Source: Microbulbifer hydrolyticus
GTDB lineage: Bacteria; Pseudomonadota; Gammaproteobacteria; Pseudomonadales; Cellvibrionaceae
Direction: 5' to 3'
Assembly (NCBI RefSeq): GCF_009931115.1
Contig: NZ_CP047491.1
Span: 3,423,501-3,487,500 of the forward strand
DNA: 64,000 bases
Both the position numbers and the translations under genes were made by a program. Of this stretch, positions 19,677 to 33,883 are shown one piece after another. The notes beneath the pieces were generated by a model. The model saw only the letters and a list, made by a program, of their open reading frames with translations, ran no database searches and was not told the DNA's origin. Every line of letters begins with the position of its first letter. Position 1 is the stretch's first letter.

Positions 19677-20357
19677 TTATTTAGCAGCTTTTTTGCGAGT
19701 CTTCGCCGGCTTCTCTTCGGGGATTTCGTCACCGATGACTTCGCCTTTGAAGATCCAAACTTTTACACCGATGATGCCGTACGTAGTGCTGGCTTCAGCG
19801 GTGCCGTAGTCGATGTTGGCACGCAGAGTATGCAGAGGCACACGGCCTTCGCGGTACCATTCAGTTCGCGCAATCTCAGCACCGCCGAGACGACCACTTA
19901 CCTGAATCTTGATACCTTCGGCACCCTGGCGCATTGCGTTCTGTACGGCGCGCTTCATAGCACGACGGAACATAACGCGACGCTCCAGCTGCTGAGCAAC
20001 GTTCTGACCAACCAGAGTGGCATCCAGGTCAGGCTTACGTACTTCTTCGATGTCGATGTGCACGGGCACACCCATCTGGGAAGTAAGTTCGTTGCGCAGA
20101 CGCTCTACGTCTTCACCTTTTTTACCGATCACGATACCCGGACGCGCAGTGTGAATGGTCACACGAGCGGTGTTGGCCGGACGTTCGATCTCGATGCGGC
20201 TCACGGAAGCGTGGGCCAGTTTTTTGCGAATGTATTCGCGAACTTTCAGATCCGTGTACAGCTTGTCTGCGTACTCGTCACTGCCGGCATACCATACGGA
20301 GGTATGCTTTTTAACGATACCCAGACGAATGCCGGTAGGATTGACTTTTTGTCCCAT
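19677..20357 (-). CDS. rpsC: 30S ribosomal protein S3
   Basis: S3 lines the mRNA entry channel. The 226 residues start [20 protein letters not shown], contain the KH domain ([18 protein letters not shown], about residues 75-92) and end in a lysine-rich tail. Confidence 0.98.
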   Translation of the reverse strand: MGQKVNPTGIRLGIVKKHTSVWYAGSDEYADKLYTDLKVREYIRKKLAHASVSRIEIERPANTARVTIHTARPGIVIGKKGEDVERLRNELTSQMGVPVHIDIEEVRKPDLDATLVGQNVAQQLERRVMFRRAMKRAVQNAMRQGAEGIKIQVSGRLGGAEIARTEWYREGRVPLHTLRANIDYGTAEASTTYGIIGVKVWIFKGEVIGDEIPEEKPAKTRKKAAK

Positions 20358-20376
20358 GGTTTTCTCGCCTGCTCTC

Positions 20377-20709
20377 TTATTTCTCGGCTACTTTCACAGT
20401 AATGTGACAAGTACGCTTCAGAATACGATCAGCACGACCTTTAGCACGCGGTTTAATGCGCTTCATGGTCATACCCTCATCCACGAAGATGGTGGAAACT
20501 TTCAGTTCGTCAACGTCAGCACCGTCGTTGTGCTCAGCATTGGCGATTGCAGATTCCAGAACCTTCTTGACGATCGCAGCACCCTTCTTGTGGCTAAAAG
20601 CCAGGATATCCAGGGCTTCTTCGACACCTTTGCCGCGAATCTGATCAGCTACCAGACGCGCCTTTTGTGCCGACAGACGAGCACCGCGTAATTTTGCTTG
20701 TACTTCCAT
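20377..20709 (-). CDS. rplV: 50S ribosomal protein L22
   Basis: L22 spans from the surface to the narrow part of the exit tunnel, where a beta-hairpin affects macrolide action. The 110 residues include [20 protein letters not shown] and the tunnel hairpin region ([19 protein letters not shown]). No obvious change at the hairpin. Confidence 0.98.
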   Translation of the reverse strand: MEVQAKLRGARLSAQKARLVADQIRGKGVEEALDILAFSHKKGAAIVKKVLESAIANAEHNDGADVDELKVSTIFVDEGMTMKRIKPRAKGRADRILKRTCHITVKVAEK

Positions 20710-20724
20710 CTCTATAACCTCGGC

Positions 20725-21003
20725 TTAGCGCTTCTTCGCTTTCTTATCCGCAGCGTGGCCACGGTAAGTGCGGGTAGCCGCGAATTCGCCCAGCTTGTGG
20801 CCAACCATTTCTTCGTTGACCAGAACGGGCACGTGTTGACGACCGTTGTGAACGGCAATCGTCAGTCCAACCATTTCCGGCATAACCATGGAACGGCGGG
20901 ACCAGGTTTTAATCGGTCGACGATCATTTTTCTCAATCGCCGCCTCCACCTTCTTGATCAGATGAAGATCAATAAAGGGACCTTTCTTTAATGAGCGTGG
21001 CAC
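20725..21003 (-). CDS. rpsS: 30S ribosomal protein S19
   Basis: S19 sits in the 30S head. The 92 residues begin [20 protein letters not shown] and hold [20 protein letters not shown], invariant in S19. Confidence 0.98.
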   Translation of the reverse strand: MPRSLKKGPFIDLHLIKKVEAAIEKNDRRPIKTWSRRSMVMPEMVGLTIAVHNGRQHVPVLVNEEMVGHKLGEFAATRTYRGHAADKKAKKR

Positions 21004-21040
21004 TGTCGATTCCTCTCTAGCAGCTCAGACATCGCGCGGC

Positions 21041-21865
21041 TTATTTGCCGCGACGACGTACAATCATGTTATCGGTGCGCTTGTTCTTACGCGTTTTCTT
21101 ACCCTTGGTCGGCACACCCCAAGGCGTCACAGGGTGACGGCCACCAGAGGTACGACCTTCACCACCGCCGTGCGGGTGGTCTACCGGGTTCATCGCCACA
21201 CCGCGAACGGTAGGACGAACACCGCGCCAGCGTTTGGCACCTGCTTTACCCAGCTTGCGCAGGCTGTGTTCAGAGTTGCTCACTTCACCCAGGGTGGCGC
21301 GGCACTCAGACAGAACTTTACGCATTTCGCCAGAACGCAGACGGATAGTCGCGTACTGACCTTCACGGGCAACCAGCTGTACAGAGGCACCGGCAGAGCG
21401 GGCCAGCTGAGCACCTTTACCAGGCTTCAGCTCGATGGCGTGAATCACGGAACCAACCGGGATGTTACGCAGCGGCAAAGTGTTACCCACTTTGATCGGT
21501 GCAGCGTCACCGGACTGGATCTTGTCACCCGCCTTCAGGTGCTTCGGCGCAATAATGTAACGGCGCTCACCATCGGCGTAGCAAACCAGCGCGATGTGCG
21601 CGCTGCGGTTGGGGTCATACTCCAGACGCTCAACGGTGGCAGGAATGCCATCCTTGTTGCGCTTGAAATCCACTACGCGGTAGTGATGCTTGTGACCACC
21701 ACCGATATGACGAGTGGTAATGCGACCGTTGTTGTTACGGCCACCGGACTTGGACTTCTTCTCCAACAGCGGCGCGTAAGGTGCACCCTTATGCAGGTCG
21801 GTGTTAACAACCTTAACAAGGTGGCGACGGCCGGCAGAGGTCGGTTTTGCTTTTACAATAGCCAT
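21041..21865 (-). CDS. rplB: 50S ribosomal protein L2
   Basis: L2 is needed for subunit association and peptidyl transfer. The 274 residues contain [17 protein letters not shown] and the conserved [19 protein letters not shown] loop near residue 230, whose histidine lies near the catalytic centre. Ends [14 protein letters not shown]. Confidence 0.98.
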   Translation of the reverse strand: MAIVKAKPTSAGRRHLVKVVNTDLHKGAPYAPLLEKKSKSGGRNNNGRITTRHIGGGHKHHYRVVDFKRNKDGIPATVERLEYDPNRSAHIALVCYADGERRYIIAPKHLKAGDKIQSGDAAPIKVGNTLPLRNIPVGSVIHAIELKPGKGAQLARSAGASVQLVAREGQYATIRLRSGEMRKVLSECRATLGEVSNSEHSLRKLGKAGAKRWRGVRPTVRGVAMNPVDHPHGGGEGRTSGGRHPVTPWGVPTKGKKTRKNKRTDNMIVRRRGK

Positions 21866-21879
21866 TGTAACTTTCCCCT

Positions 21880-22176
21880 TTACTCAGCAGCTTCAAAGTT
21901 GATGTCGCTGCCTTCGGCCAGACGAACGTAGGCTTTTTTCCAATCATTGCGCACGCCCATACCGTAGCGGGTGCGCTTGGTTTTGCCTTTAACGTTCACG
22001 GTGCGAACCTGCTCAACGGATACGTTGAACAGCTTTTCTACCGCGGCCTTGATCTCGGCTTTGGAAGCGTCGGTGGTCACTTTGAACACTACCTGGTTGG
22101 CGGCATCCGCCAGTACAGCAGCCTTCTCGGAAATTACCGGGCCCAGCAGGACTTTGTAGATTCGCTCTTGGTTCAT
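21880..22176 (-). CDS. rplW: 50S ribosomal protein L23
   Basis: L23 is the docking site for trigger factor and SRP at the tunnel exit. The 98 residues begin [20 protein letters not shown] and include a [20 protein letters not shown] stretch. Overlaps the end of rplD by four bases. Confidence 0.97.
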   Translation of the reverse strand: MNQERIYKVLLGPVISEKAAVLADAANQVVFKVTTDASKAEIKAAVEKLFNVSVEQVRTVNVKGKTKRTRYGMGVRNDWKKAYVRLAEGSDINFEAAE

Positions 22177-22787
22177 CCCAGCACCTCATCAATTTTCTTC
22201 AGTGCAGAAACGGTAACCACGACCTTGTCGAAACGAATCAGGCTTACCGGATCGATACCCTGCACATCGCGAACATCGATCTTGTGCAAGTTGCGCGCGG
22301 CCAGGTAGAGGTTTTCATTTACCTCTTCGGTCACGATCAACGCTTCGGACAGATCGAACTGGGCAAGCTTGGTTACCAGCTGCTTGGTTTTCGGCGCTTC
22401 CACGTCGAAAGACTCAACAACAACCAGACGCTCCTGACGAGCCAGCTCAGAGAGAATGCAGCGCAGTGCAGCGCGGTACATTTTCTTGTTCAGCTTAACG
22501 CTGTGATCGCGCGGCTCAGCGGCGAAGGTTACGCCACCTGAACGCCACAGCGGGCTGCGAATGGTACCAGCGCGTGCGCGGCCGGTGCCCTTCTGGCGCC
22601 ACGGCTTTTTGCCGCCGCCGGAAACCGCGGAGCGGTTTTTCTGAGCCTTGGTACCCTGACGAGCGCCAGCCATATAGGCGACAACTGCCTGGTGCACCAG
22701 GTCCTGATTGAATTCACGACCGAAAGCCACTTCAGAGACTGCAACAGTGCCTTTAGCGCCTTCGGGAGTAGCGATATTCAGTTCCAT
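22173..22787 (-). CDS. rplD: 50S ribosomal protein L4
   Basis: L4 lines the exit tunnel and, in E. coli, autoregulates the S10 operon. The 204 residues hold the tunnel loop [20 protein letters not shown] (about residues 60-80). The stop overlaps the rplW start (ATGA-type, four bases). Confidence 0.98.
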   Translation of the reverse strand: MELNIATPEGAKGTVAVSEVAFGREFNQDLVHQAVVAYMAGARQGTKAQKNRSAVSGGGKKPWRQKGTGRARAGTIRSPLWRSGGVTFAAEPRDHSVKLNKKMYRAALRCILSELARQERLVVVESFDVEAPKTKQLVTKLAQFDLSEALIVTEEVNENLYLAARNLHKIDVRDVQGIDPVSLIRFDKVVVTVSALKKIDEVLG

Positions 22788-22805
22788 ATCTATTTCCCCT
22801 CAGAC

Positions 22806-23441
22806 TTAGGCTTTAACTGCCGGACGAACGATTACGTTACCGCCGGGCGCGCCAGGAACGGCACCTTTAACCAGCAGCAGATTGCGTTCGGCGTCCACAC
22901 GAACCACTTCCAGATTTTGCGTGGTAACACGCTCGGCACCCATGTGACCGGCCATCTTCTTGCCTTTCCACACACGACCAGGAGTCTGGCACTGACCGAT
23001 AGAACCGGGTGCGCGGTGAGACAGAGAGTTACCGTGGGTAGCATCTTGCATGCTGAAGTTCCAGCGTTTGATACCGCCCTGGAAACCTTTACCTTTGGAA
23101 GTGCCAGTTACATCAATCTTCTGGCCAGCTTCAAAGCTTGCAACAGTAATTTCAGAACCGATTTCGAAGGACTCTTCAGAACCGTCAGTACGCAGTTCGA
23201 AAAGAGCAGAGCCAGCCTCAGTGTTGGCTTTGGCGAAGTGGCCCGCTTGGGGCTTGGAGACACGGGAAGCCTTACGAGAACCCACAGTAACCTGTACCGC
23301 GGAGTAACCGTCAGTTTCCTGAGTTTTCACCTGAGTGACGCGATTTGGAGCTACCTCGATAACAGTTACCGGGATAGACGCGCCATCTTCAGTGAAGATG
23401 CGAGTCATGCCGCTCTTGCGGCCGACAATACCTATAGTCAT
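22806..23441 (-). CDS. rplC: 50S ribosomal protein L3
   Basis: L3 reaches into the peptidyl-transferase centre. The 211 residues begin [20 protein letters not shown] and contain [20 protein letters not shown]; the Gln in GQCQTPG is the position methylated by PrmB in E. coli. Confidence 0.98.
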   Translation of the reverse strand: MTIGIVGRKSGMTRIFTEDGASIPVTVIEVAPNRVTQVKTQETDGYSAVQVTVGSRKASRVSKPQAGHFAKANTEAGSALFELRTDGSEESFEIGSEITVASFEAGQKIDVTGTSKGKGFQGGIKRWNFSMQDATHGNSLSHRAPGSIGQCQTPGRVWKGKKMAGHMGAERVTTQNLEVVRVDAERNLLLVKGAVPGAPGGNVIVRPAVKA

Positions 23442-23551
23442 CTTTTCAACCTCTCAGTGCACGGGGCTTTAACCCACTGCGGCCGCCCAATTTCAGAGCG
23501 TTACACTACCCGAACCGTTTTCGTTCGGGATTCGGTAGTTAATTTGAAGTG

Positions 23552-23863
23552 TTAGCCGAGACTAATCTGAACCTCAACACCAGCCGCCAGATCGAGCTTC
23601 ATCAGCGCGTCAACGGTTTTTTCGGTGGGCTCAACAATGTCCAGCAAACGCTTGTGAGTACGAATCTCGTACTGATCGCGCGCGTCTTTGTTGACGTGCG
23701 GAGAAATCAGCACGGTGTACTTCTCTTTACGAGTCGGCAGCGGAATGGGACCGCGTACCTGGGCGCCAGTGCGCTTGGCCGTCTCGACGATCTCCTGAGT
23801 AGACGTGTCGATCAGCTTGTGATCAAACGCCTTCAGGCGAATTCGGATTCGTTGACCCTGCAT
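23552..23863 (-). CDS. rpsJ: 30S ribosomal protein S10 / NusE
   Basis: S10 is a 30S head protein and, as NusE, a partner of NusB and NusG in antitermination. The 103 residues begin [19 protein letters not shown] and include the loop [20 protein letters not shown]. First gene of the S10 operon, about 67 bases after the likely transcription start. Confidence 0.98.
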   Translation of the reverse strand: MQGQRIRIRLKAFDHKLIDTSTQEIVETAKRTGAQVRGPIPLPTRKEKYTVLISPHVNKDARDQYEIRTHKRLLDIVEPTEKTVDALMKLDLAAGVEVQISLG

Positions 23864-23937
23864 GGAATCAAACTCCAGTTGTAAATCTAAAGAACGTCCT
23901 CTTACGCAACCCCGAGGGCGGGCGAAAAGGAGCGCGA

Positions 23938-23966
23938 AGTCTACGGGCGATTTTTTGGCCTGTCAA
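23938..23966 (-). promoter_or_regulatory. S10 operon promoter
   Basis: On the minus strand, a consensus -35 TTGACA (23961-23966) and -10 TAGACT (23938-23943) are 17 bases apart, followed by TCGCGCTCC. The start near 23931 gives a leader of about 67 bases, much shorter than the E. coli S10 leader used for L4 control. Confidence 0.88.
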
Positions 23967-24071
23967 CCACTTATCCGAACACCTTTGTTGCAGCTGCTCT
24001 CCGCACCCGCGCGGCGCGAAACTACACTTGAGGGCAACCGCGAGAAATGCGCAGAACAGGAGGGAAACGCC

Positions 24072-24548
24072 ATGACTGTAGCCAGTACCGTCAGTCAATT
24101 CCTTGGCGACCATTCAGTCAACTATCGGGTTATCCCCCACGAGCACAGCGCCACCAGCCGCGAGACAGCGCGCAAGGCCGGTGTACGGGAAGACCGGGTC
24201 GCAAAAGCGATCCTGTTAAAAGATGACCAGGGCATGCTGATGTGCATCATTCCAGCAAGCAACAGCCTCGATATGCGGGCGGTCCATGACGAAACCGGAC
24301 GCAACCACCTGGAAATGGTCGAAGAGGCGGAGTTCAGACAGGTTTTCAGTGACTGCGAAGTCGGCGCACTGCCGCCACTTGGACCAGCTTACGGATTGAC
24401 CACCCTGGTCGATACGGGACTGGATAGTCGCGACACGATCTATCTGGAGTCCGGTGACCACGAAGGCCTGATTGCTGTAGATGGGCGCGATTTTGACCAG
24501 CTTCTGCAGAACTCCCGTCACTGCAACCTGAGCAGGGATTGGTTCTAA
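24072..24548 (+). CDS. YbaK/EbsC-type aminoacyl-tRNA deacylase
   Basis: A 158-residue protein of the YbaK/ProX editing superfamily, which removes wrongly attached amino acids from tRNA in trans. Motifs: YRVIPHEHSATSRETARKAG, VAKAILLKDDQG (with the conserved Lys) and GALPPLGPAYGL. AGGAGGG at 24058-24064 fixes the ATG at 24072. It is the only rightward gene inside the ribosomal block and diverges from the S10 operon. The exact tRNA substrate cannot be told from sequence. Confidence 0.85.
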   Translation: MTVASTVSQFLGDHSVNYRVIPHEHSATSRETARKAGVREDRVAKAILLKDDQGMLMCIIPASNSLDMRAVHDETGRNHLEMVEEAEFRQVFSDCEVGALPPLGPAYGLTTLVDTGLDSRDTIYLESGDHEGLIAVDGRDFDQLLQNSRHCNLSRDWF

Positions 24549-24732
24549 GCAAAGGCAGCCCACAAGCCGCTCCCCGACAATCAACTCACACAAGAGCACA
24601 GCCCAGGGGCCCTGAAAAGGCCCCTCACCCCTCGTGCGCATAGATCACTATTTGTACAGGCAGGAGACGAAAAGGCCCCAGGTAACCGCTCAGGCGGTTT
24701 CTGGCACACGCCAGTAGTCTTCCCGGGCAACA

Positions 24733-24764
24733 AAAAAGCCGCAGTGTCACCACTGCGGCTTTTT
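24733..24764. terminator. Bidirectional terminator between ybaK-like gene and tuf
   Basis: AAAAAGCCGCAGTG / CACTGCGGCTTTTT, a perfect 14-bp stem with a 4-base loop, has an A-tract on one side and a T-tract on the other. It can end both tuf (leftward) and the ybaK-like gene (rightward). A further GC stem without U-tract lies at 24605-24625. Confidence 0.92.
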
Positions 24765-24793
24765 CGTGCTTCGAACCAGGACTAAATTATAAA

Positions 24794-26017
24794 TTAGTCG
24801 AGGATCTTGGCTACAACGCCAGCGCCAACGGTACGGCCGCCTTCACGGATTGCGAAGCGCAGACCTTCTTCCATGGCGATGGGAGCGATCAGCTCAACTT
24901 TCATCTGAATGTTGTCGCCCGGCATAACCATTTCAGTGCCTTCCGGCAGCTCAACCGCACCAGTTACGTCGGTAGTACGGAAGTAGAACTGCGGACGGTA
25001 GCCCTTGAAGAACGGGGTGTGACGACCACCTTCGTCCTTGGACAGGATGTACACCTCACCTTCGAACTTGGTGTGCGGGGTGATGGAGCCTGGCTTGGCC
25101 AGTACCTGACCACGCTCAACTTCGTCACGCTTGGTGCCACGCAGCAGTGCGCCGATGTTCTCACCCGCACGACCTTCGTCGAGCAGCTTGCGGAACATTT
25201 CAACACCGGTACAGGTGGTTTTGGTGGTGTCTTTGATACCAACGATTTCAATCTCGTCGCCAGTATTGATGATGCCACGCTCAACACGACCAGTTACTAC
25301 GGTACCACGGCCGGAGATGGAGAATACGTCTTCGATCGGCATCAGGAACGGCTGGTCGATAGCACGCTCCGGCTCCGGGATGTACTCGTCCAGGGTTTCA
25401 ACCAGCTTCTTAACAGCGGTGGTACCCAGCTCGTTGTCGTCTTCGCCGTTCAGCGCCATCAGGGCAGAACCAGCGATGATCGGAGTGTCGTCACCCGGGA
25501 ATTCGTACTGGTCCAGCAGCTCACGCAGCTCCATTTCAACCAGTTCCATCATCTCGGAGTATTCTTCAGAACCAACACCGCCGCAGTCTTCTGCCAGCAG
25601 GTCAGCCTTGTTCAGGAATACAACGATGTAAGGTACACCTACCTGACGAGACAGCAGGATGTGCTCGCGAGTCTGCGGCATAGGACCATCGGTCGCGCCA
25701 CATACCAGGATAGCGCCGTCCATCTGGGCAGCACCGGTGATCATGTTCTTCACGTAGTCGGCGTGTCCCGGGCAGTCAACGTGCGCGTAGTGACGGGTCG
25801 GGGACTCGTACTCAACGTGAGAGGTAGCGATGGTGATACCACGCTCACGCTCTTCCGGTGCATTGTCGATACCGTCGAAAGCAACAGCAGCGCCGCCCCA
25901 TACTTCTGAACATACGCGAGTCAGCGCTGCGGTCAGGGTGGTTTTACCGTGGTCGACGTGACCGATGGTGCCCACGTTTACGTGGGGCTTGGAACGTTCA
26001 AACTTTTCTTTTCCCAT
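24794..26017 (-). CDS. tuf: Elongation factor Tu, copy with a 10-residue insertion
   Basis: EF-Tu brings aminoacyl-tRNA to the ribosome. The G domain has [22 protein letters not shown] and NKAD. After NKAD this copy reads [20 protein letters not shown], where the second tuf (42051) and most bacterial EF-Tu have the short [10 protein letters not shown]. That makes it 407 residues rather than 397. The start is MGKEKFERS rather than MAKEKFERS. It follows fusA by 73 bases, as in the str operon. The insertion lies in the helix-D region of the G domain, which contacts EF-Ts in known complexes. No key GTPase motif is lost. Confidence 0.97.
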   Translation of the reverse strand: MGKEKFERSKPHVNVGTIGHVDHGKTTLTAALTRVCSEVWGGAAVAFDGIDNAPEERERGITIATSHVEYESPTRHYAHVDCPGHADYVKNMITGAAQMDGAILVCGATDGPMPQTREHILLSRQVGVPYIVVFLNKADLLAEDCGGVGSEEYSEMMELVEMELRELLDQYEFPGDDTPIIAGSALMALNGEDDNELGTTAVKKLVETLDEYIPEPERAIDQPFLMPIEDVFSISGRGTVVTGRVERGIINTGDEIEIVGIKDTTKTTCTGVEMFRKLLDEGRAGENIGALLRGTKRDEVERGQVLAKPGSITPHTKFEGEVYILSKDEGGRHTPFFKGYRPQFYFRTTDVTGAVELPEGTEMVMPGDNIQMKVELIAPIAMEEGLRFAIREGGRTVGAGVVAKILD

Positions 26018-26047
26018 CTTAGAGATCCTCTAGCTAAAAGTTTGCCG

Positions 26048-26076
26048 AAACTCCCCGGTCAAACACCGGGGAGTTT
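26048..26076 (-). terminator. Stem-loop between fusA and tuf (possible attenuator)
   Basis: A perfect 12-bp stem AAACTCCCCGGT / ACCGGGGAGTTT with a 5-base loop lies just after fusA. The U-run after it is short (TTTCGG), so it may slow or partly stop transcription, or protect the fusA 3' end. Confidence 0.5.
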
Positions 26077-26090
26077 CAAGTCAAAGGAAA

Positions 26091-28199
26091 TTAACCCTTG
26101 TTTTTGGCGATGATTTCGTCAGCGACGTTTTTCGGCGCTTCGGCGTACTTCAGGAATTCCATGGTGTAGGTGGCACGGCCCTGGGTCGCAGAACGCAGGT
26201 CAGTGGCGTAACCGAACATTTCGGCCAGCGGCACTTCAGCGTTCACGATCTTACCGGAGGCACTGTCTTCCATACCCTGGATCAGACCGCGACGACGGTT
26301 CAGGTCACCAACGACGTCACCCATGTTCTCTTCCGGGGTAACCACTTCAACCTTCATCATCGGCTCGAGCAGTACCGCGCCGCCAACCTGGGCCAGCTTC
26401 TTGGTTGCCATGGAGCCGGCGATCTTGAACGCCATTTCGTTGGAGTCCACATCGTGGAAGGAACCGTCATACAGGGTAGCCTTCAGGCCCAGCAGCGGGT
26501 AGCCAGCCAGAACACCGTTTTGCATCTGCTCTTCGATACCCTTCTGCACGGCCGGGATGTATTCCTTCGGAACCACACCACCCACGATCGCGTTCTCGAA
26601 CACCAGGCCTTCACCGGACTCGTCTTCCGCCGGCTCGAACTTGACCCATACGTGACCGTACTGACCGCGACCACCAGACTGACGAACAAACTTGCCTTCA
26701 ATCTCGGAAGTGTTGCGGATAGTTTCACGATAGGCCACCTGCGGCTTACCGATGTTGGCTTCAACGTTGAATTCACGACGCATACGGTCAACGATGATGT
26801 CCAGGTGCAGCTCACCCATACCGGAGATGATGGTCTGGCCAGTCTCTTCGTCGGTCTTCACGCGGAAGGACGGGTCTTCCTGAGCCAGCTTGCCCAGTGC
26901 GATACCCATTTTTTCCTGATCCGGCTTGGACTTCGGCTCTACCGCTACGGAGATTACCGGCTCCGGGAACTCCATGCGCTCGAGAACGATCTTGGCGTCT
27001 TCAGCACACAGGGTGTCACCAGTGGTCACGTCTTTCAGGCCGATCGCTGCAGCGATGTCGCCCGCCAGAACTTCCTTGATCTCTTTACGGTCGTTGGAGT
27101 GCATCTGCACCATACGGCCGACACGCTCTTTCTTCTCTTTCACGGAGTTGTACACCGCGGTACCGCTTTCCAGCTTACCGGAGTACACACGGAAGAACGT
27201 CAGGGTACCAACGAAGGGGTCGGTCGCAATCTTGAACGCCAGTGCGGCGAAAGGTGCGTTGTCGTCCGCTACACGGGTCTCGACGGTTTCAGCCTTGTCC
27301 AGCAGAGTACCTTCGATCGCCTTTACTTCGGTCGGTGCCGGCAGGTATTCAATGACTGCGTCCAGCATAGCCTGTACGCCCTTGTTCTTGAACGCAGAGC
27401 CGCCCAGAACCGGTACGATTTCATTGGCCAGGGTACGCTGACGGATCGCTGACTTGATTTCTTCTTCGGTCAGCTCACCTTCTTCAAGGTACTTTTCCAT
27501 CAGCTCTTCGTTGGCTTCCGCCGCCGCTTCCACCAGGAACTCGCGCATCTCTTCGCACTCGTCCTGCATGTCGGCCGGGATGTCGGCGTAGTCAAAAGTC
27601 ATGCCCATGTCTTCTTCGTTCCACAGGATGGCTTTCATCTTCACCAGGTCGACAACACCCTTGAACTCGTCTTCAGAGCCAATGGTCATCTGCAGCGGAA
27701 CCGCGTTCGCGTTCAGGCGGGTTTTCAGCTGGCCCACAACCTTGCGGAAGTCCGCACCGGCACGGTCCATCTTGTTCACGAATACCATGCGCGGTACTTC
27801 GTACTTGTTGGCCTGACGCCATACGGTTTCGGTCTGCGGCTGCACACCGGAAGAACCGCACAGAACGACAACGGCGCCGTCCAGTACACGCAGGGAACGC
27901 TCCACTTCAATGGTGAAGTCAACGTGTCCGGGGGTGTCGATGATGTTTACGCGGTGCTGCGGGAACTGCTGCTGCATGCCAGCCCAGAAACAGGTGGTTG
28001 CTGCAGAAGTAATGGTAATACCACGCTCCTGCTCCTGCTCCATCCAGTCCATGGTGGCTGCGCCTTCGTGCACTTCACCAATTTTGTGGGACAGACCGGT
28101 GTAGAACAGTACACGTTCGGTTGTGGTGGTTTTACCGGCGTCTACGTGGGCGCAGATACCGATATTGCGATAGCGTTCGATAGGCGTTTTACGTGCCAC
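26091..28199 (-). CDS. fusA: Elongation factor G
   Basis: EF-G moves tRNA and mRNA through the ribosome and helps recycle it. The 702 residues (E. coli 704) include [19 protein letters not shown] (P-loop), [27 protein letters not shown] and the domain IV loop region ([10 protein letters not shown], then [11 protein letters not shown]). Third gene of the str operon after rpsL and rpsG. Confidence 0.98.
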   Translation of the reverse strand: MARKTPIERYRNIGICAHVDAGKTTTTERVLFYTGLSHKIGEVHEGAATMDWMEQEQERGITITSAATTCFWAGMQQQFPQHRVNIIDTPGHVDFTIEVERSLRVLDGAVVVLCGSSGVQPQTETVWRQANKYEVPRMVFVNKMDRAGADFRKVVGQLKTRLNANAVPLQMTIGSEDEFKGVVDLVKMKAILWNEEDMGMTFDYADIPADMQDECEEMREFLVEAAAEANEELMEKYLEEGELTEEEIKSAIRQRTLANEIVPVLGGSAFKNKGVQAMLDAVIEYLPAPTEVKAIEGTLLDKAETVETRVADDNAPFAALAFKIATDPFVGTLTFFRVYSGKLESGTAVYNSVKEKKERVGRMVQMHSNDRKEIKEVLAGDIAAAIGLKDVTTGDTLCAEDAKIVLERMEFPEPVISVAVEPKSKPDQEKMGIALGKLAQEDPSFRVKTDEETGQTIISGMGELHLDIIVDRMRREFNVEANIGKPQVAYRETIRNTSEIEGKFVRQSGGRGQYGHVWVKFEPAEDESGEGLVFENAIVGGVVPKEYIPAVQKGIEEQMQNGVLAGYPLLGLKATLYDGSFHDVDSNEMAFKIAGSMATKKLAQVGGAVLLEPMMKVEVVTPEENMGDVVGDLNRRRGLIQGMEDSASGKIVNAEVPLAEMFGYATDLRSATQGRATYTMEFLKYAEAPKNVADEIIAKNKG

Positions 28200-28306
28200 A
28201 GTTGTATCCTCGATATAACGGCAAAAGGCAGCTCGGTAACTTCCTTGCTGCCTTTCGGTATTAATTTCCGATGTGGGTAATCATCAGAGTCAGAAGCATC
28301 ACTATC

Positions 28307-28777
28307 TTAGAAACGATAGTGAGAGAACGCCTTGTTGGCTTCCGCCATACGATGCACGTCTTCACGCTTCTTGACCGCGCCGCCCTTGTTCTGGGAAGCA
28401 TCGATCATTTCGTTGGCCAGGCGCTGGGCCATGGACTTCTCGCCGCGCTTACGGGAGAAATCTACCAGCCAGCGCATTGCCAGCGCAGTACGACGCGAGG
28501 GACGCACTTCCACCGGTACCTGGTAGGTAGCACCACCAACACGGCGGGATTTTACTTCCACCATCGGGGCGATGTTTTCCAGGGACTCTTCAAAAATTTC
28601 AATCGGATCTTTGTTCAGCTTTTCTGAAACCAGATCCAGTGCACCGTAAACGATGCTCTCTGCCACGGACTTCTTACCAGAGATCATGACATGGTTCATG
28701 AACTTGGCCAGAGTCACGTTCCCAAACTTGGGATCGGGCAGCACTTCGCGCTTGGCGACTACACGTCTTCTTGGCAT
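28307..28777 (-). CDS. rpsG: 30S ribosomal protein S7
   Basis: S7 starts assembly of the 30S head and, in E. coli, represses the str operon. The 156 residues start [20 protein letters not shown] and hold [20 protein letters not shown]. Short C-terminal form ending [12 protein letters not shown]. Confidence 0.98.
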   Translation of the reverse strand: MPRRRVVAKREVLPDPKFGNVTLAKFMNHVMISGKKSVAESIVYGALDLVSEKLNKDPIEIFEESLENIAPMVEVKSRRVGGATYQVPVEVRPSRRTALAMRWLVDFSRKRGEKSMAQRLANEMIDASQNKGGAVKKREDVHRMAEANKAFSHYRF

Positions 28778-28894
28778 GGGATTGCCTCTCTTCAGGGTTA
28801 CTCCGAGACGCCGCCGTAAATAAATACAACTCGGCGAGCTCAGCCTTACTCCGGTTATTCGTTAAACCGAAACGCAATATTGTCTTTGGGGCAA

Positions 28895-29269
28895 TTAAGC
28901 CTTAGGACGCTTGGCACCGTACTTGGAACGGCCCTGCTTGCGATCGTTTACGCCGGCACAGTCAAGTGCACCGCGTACAGTGTGGTAGCGCACACCCGGC
29001 AGGTCTTTTACACGACCGCCGCGAATCAGCACCACGCTGTGTTCCTGCAGGTTGTGGCCTTCACCGCCGATGTACGAAGTTACTTCGTAACCGTTGGTCA
29101 GGCGCACACGACAAACCTTACGCAGTGCAGAGTTCGGCTTCTTCGGTGTAGTGGTGTACACACGAGTACAAACTCCACGGCGCTGCGGGCTAGCTTGCAG
29201 TGCAGGGACGTCGCTTTTTTCAACTTTGCGTTTTCTCGGCTTACGAACCAACTGGTTGATCGTTGCCAT
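28895..29269 (-). CDS. rpsL: 30S ribosomal protein S12
   Basis: S12 controls decoding accuracy. The 124 residues contain [13 protein letters not shown], with the Lys (K43 in E. coli) whose change gives streptomycin resistance, and [13 protein letters not shown] with the Asp that is methylthiolated in many bacteria. Both sites are wild type. First gene of the str operon with its own promoter. Confidence 0.98.
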   Translation of the reverse strand: MATINQLVRKPRKRKVEKSDVPALQASPQRRGVCTRVYTTTPKKPNSALRKVCRVRLTNGYEVTSYIGGEGHNLQEHSVVLIRGGRVKDLPGVRYHTVRGALDCAGVNDRKQGRSKYGAKRPKA

Positions 29270-29391
29270 TAAAAATCACTCCAAAATAAAACGCCCCCAC
29301 CTTTACAGCAGTGAGGGCCTATCGTCAGTGCACGATACATCCGGTTTGCCCGAAGACCAACCGGCAATCGCACCCCATTAGCGGGGGCCGC

Positions 29392-29420
29392 ATTCTATAA
29401 GCGGGAACACCCCGAGTCAA
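29392..29420 (-). promoter_or_regulatory. str operon promoter
   Basis: On the minus strand, -35 TTGACT (29415-29420) and -10 TAGAAT (29392-29397) are 17 bases apart; GCGGCCCCC follows the -10. The leader to rpsL is about 115 bases. It shows that str is transcribed apart from rpoBC here. Confidence 0.87.
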
Positions 29421-29470
29421 TCACAAACCGAAGTAAACACTTACGCCGCCTGGTGATTGCTGTCCGGAAC

Positions 29471-29509
29471 TGACCCGGGGTCTCTCCCGCAGGAGGGACC
29501 TCCCGGTCA
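29471..29509 (-). other. Imperfect stem-loop after rpoC
   Basis: TGACCGGGAGGTCCCTCC pairs with GGGAGAGACCCCGGGTCA over about 18 positions with a few mismatches, 21 bases after the rpoC stop. There is no U-tract, so it is a 3' end stabiliser or an inefficient terminator. Confidence 0.45.
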
Positions 29510-29530
29510 GACTGCTCCGTTCTGTCGACC

Positions 29531-33760
<4,230 letters not shown>

Positions 33761-33883
33761 GGCCTTTCCTCCACTAGGGGGTAGTCAACCCGGCCAACTG
33801 CGCTTGGGGCCGGGAGCGCCGGCGGCACTCTTTTTAATCAAGAGCCGCCAGCCTCTGTCTACTAAATCCGATTGTTACCGGTC

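Noticed and set aside
24605..24625. GC-rich stem after the ybaK-like gene as a terminator
   Set aside because: Stem AGGGGCC / GGCCCCT has no U-tract; the stronger bidirectional terminator at 24733 follows.
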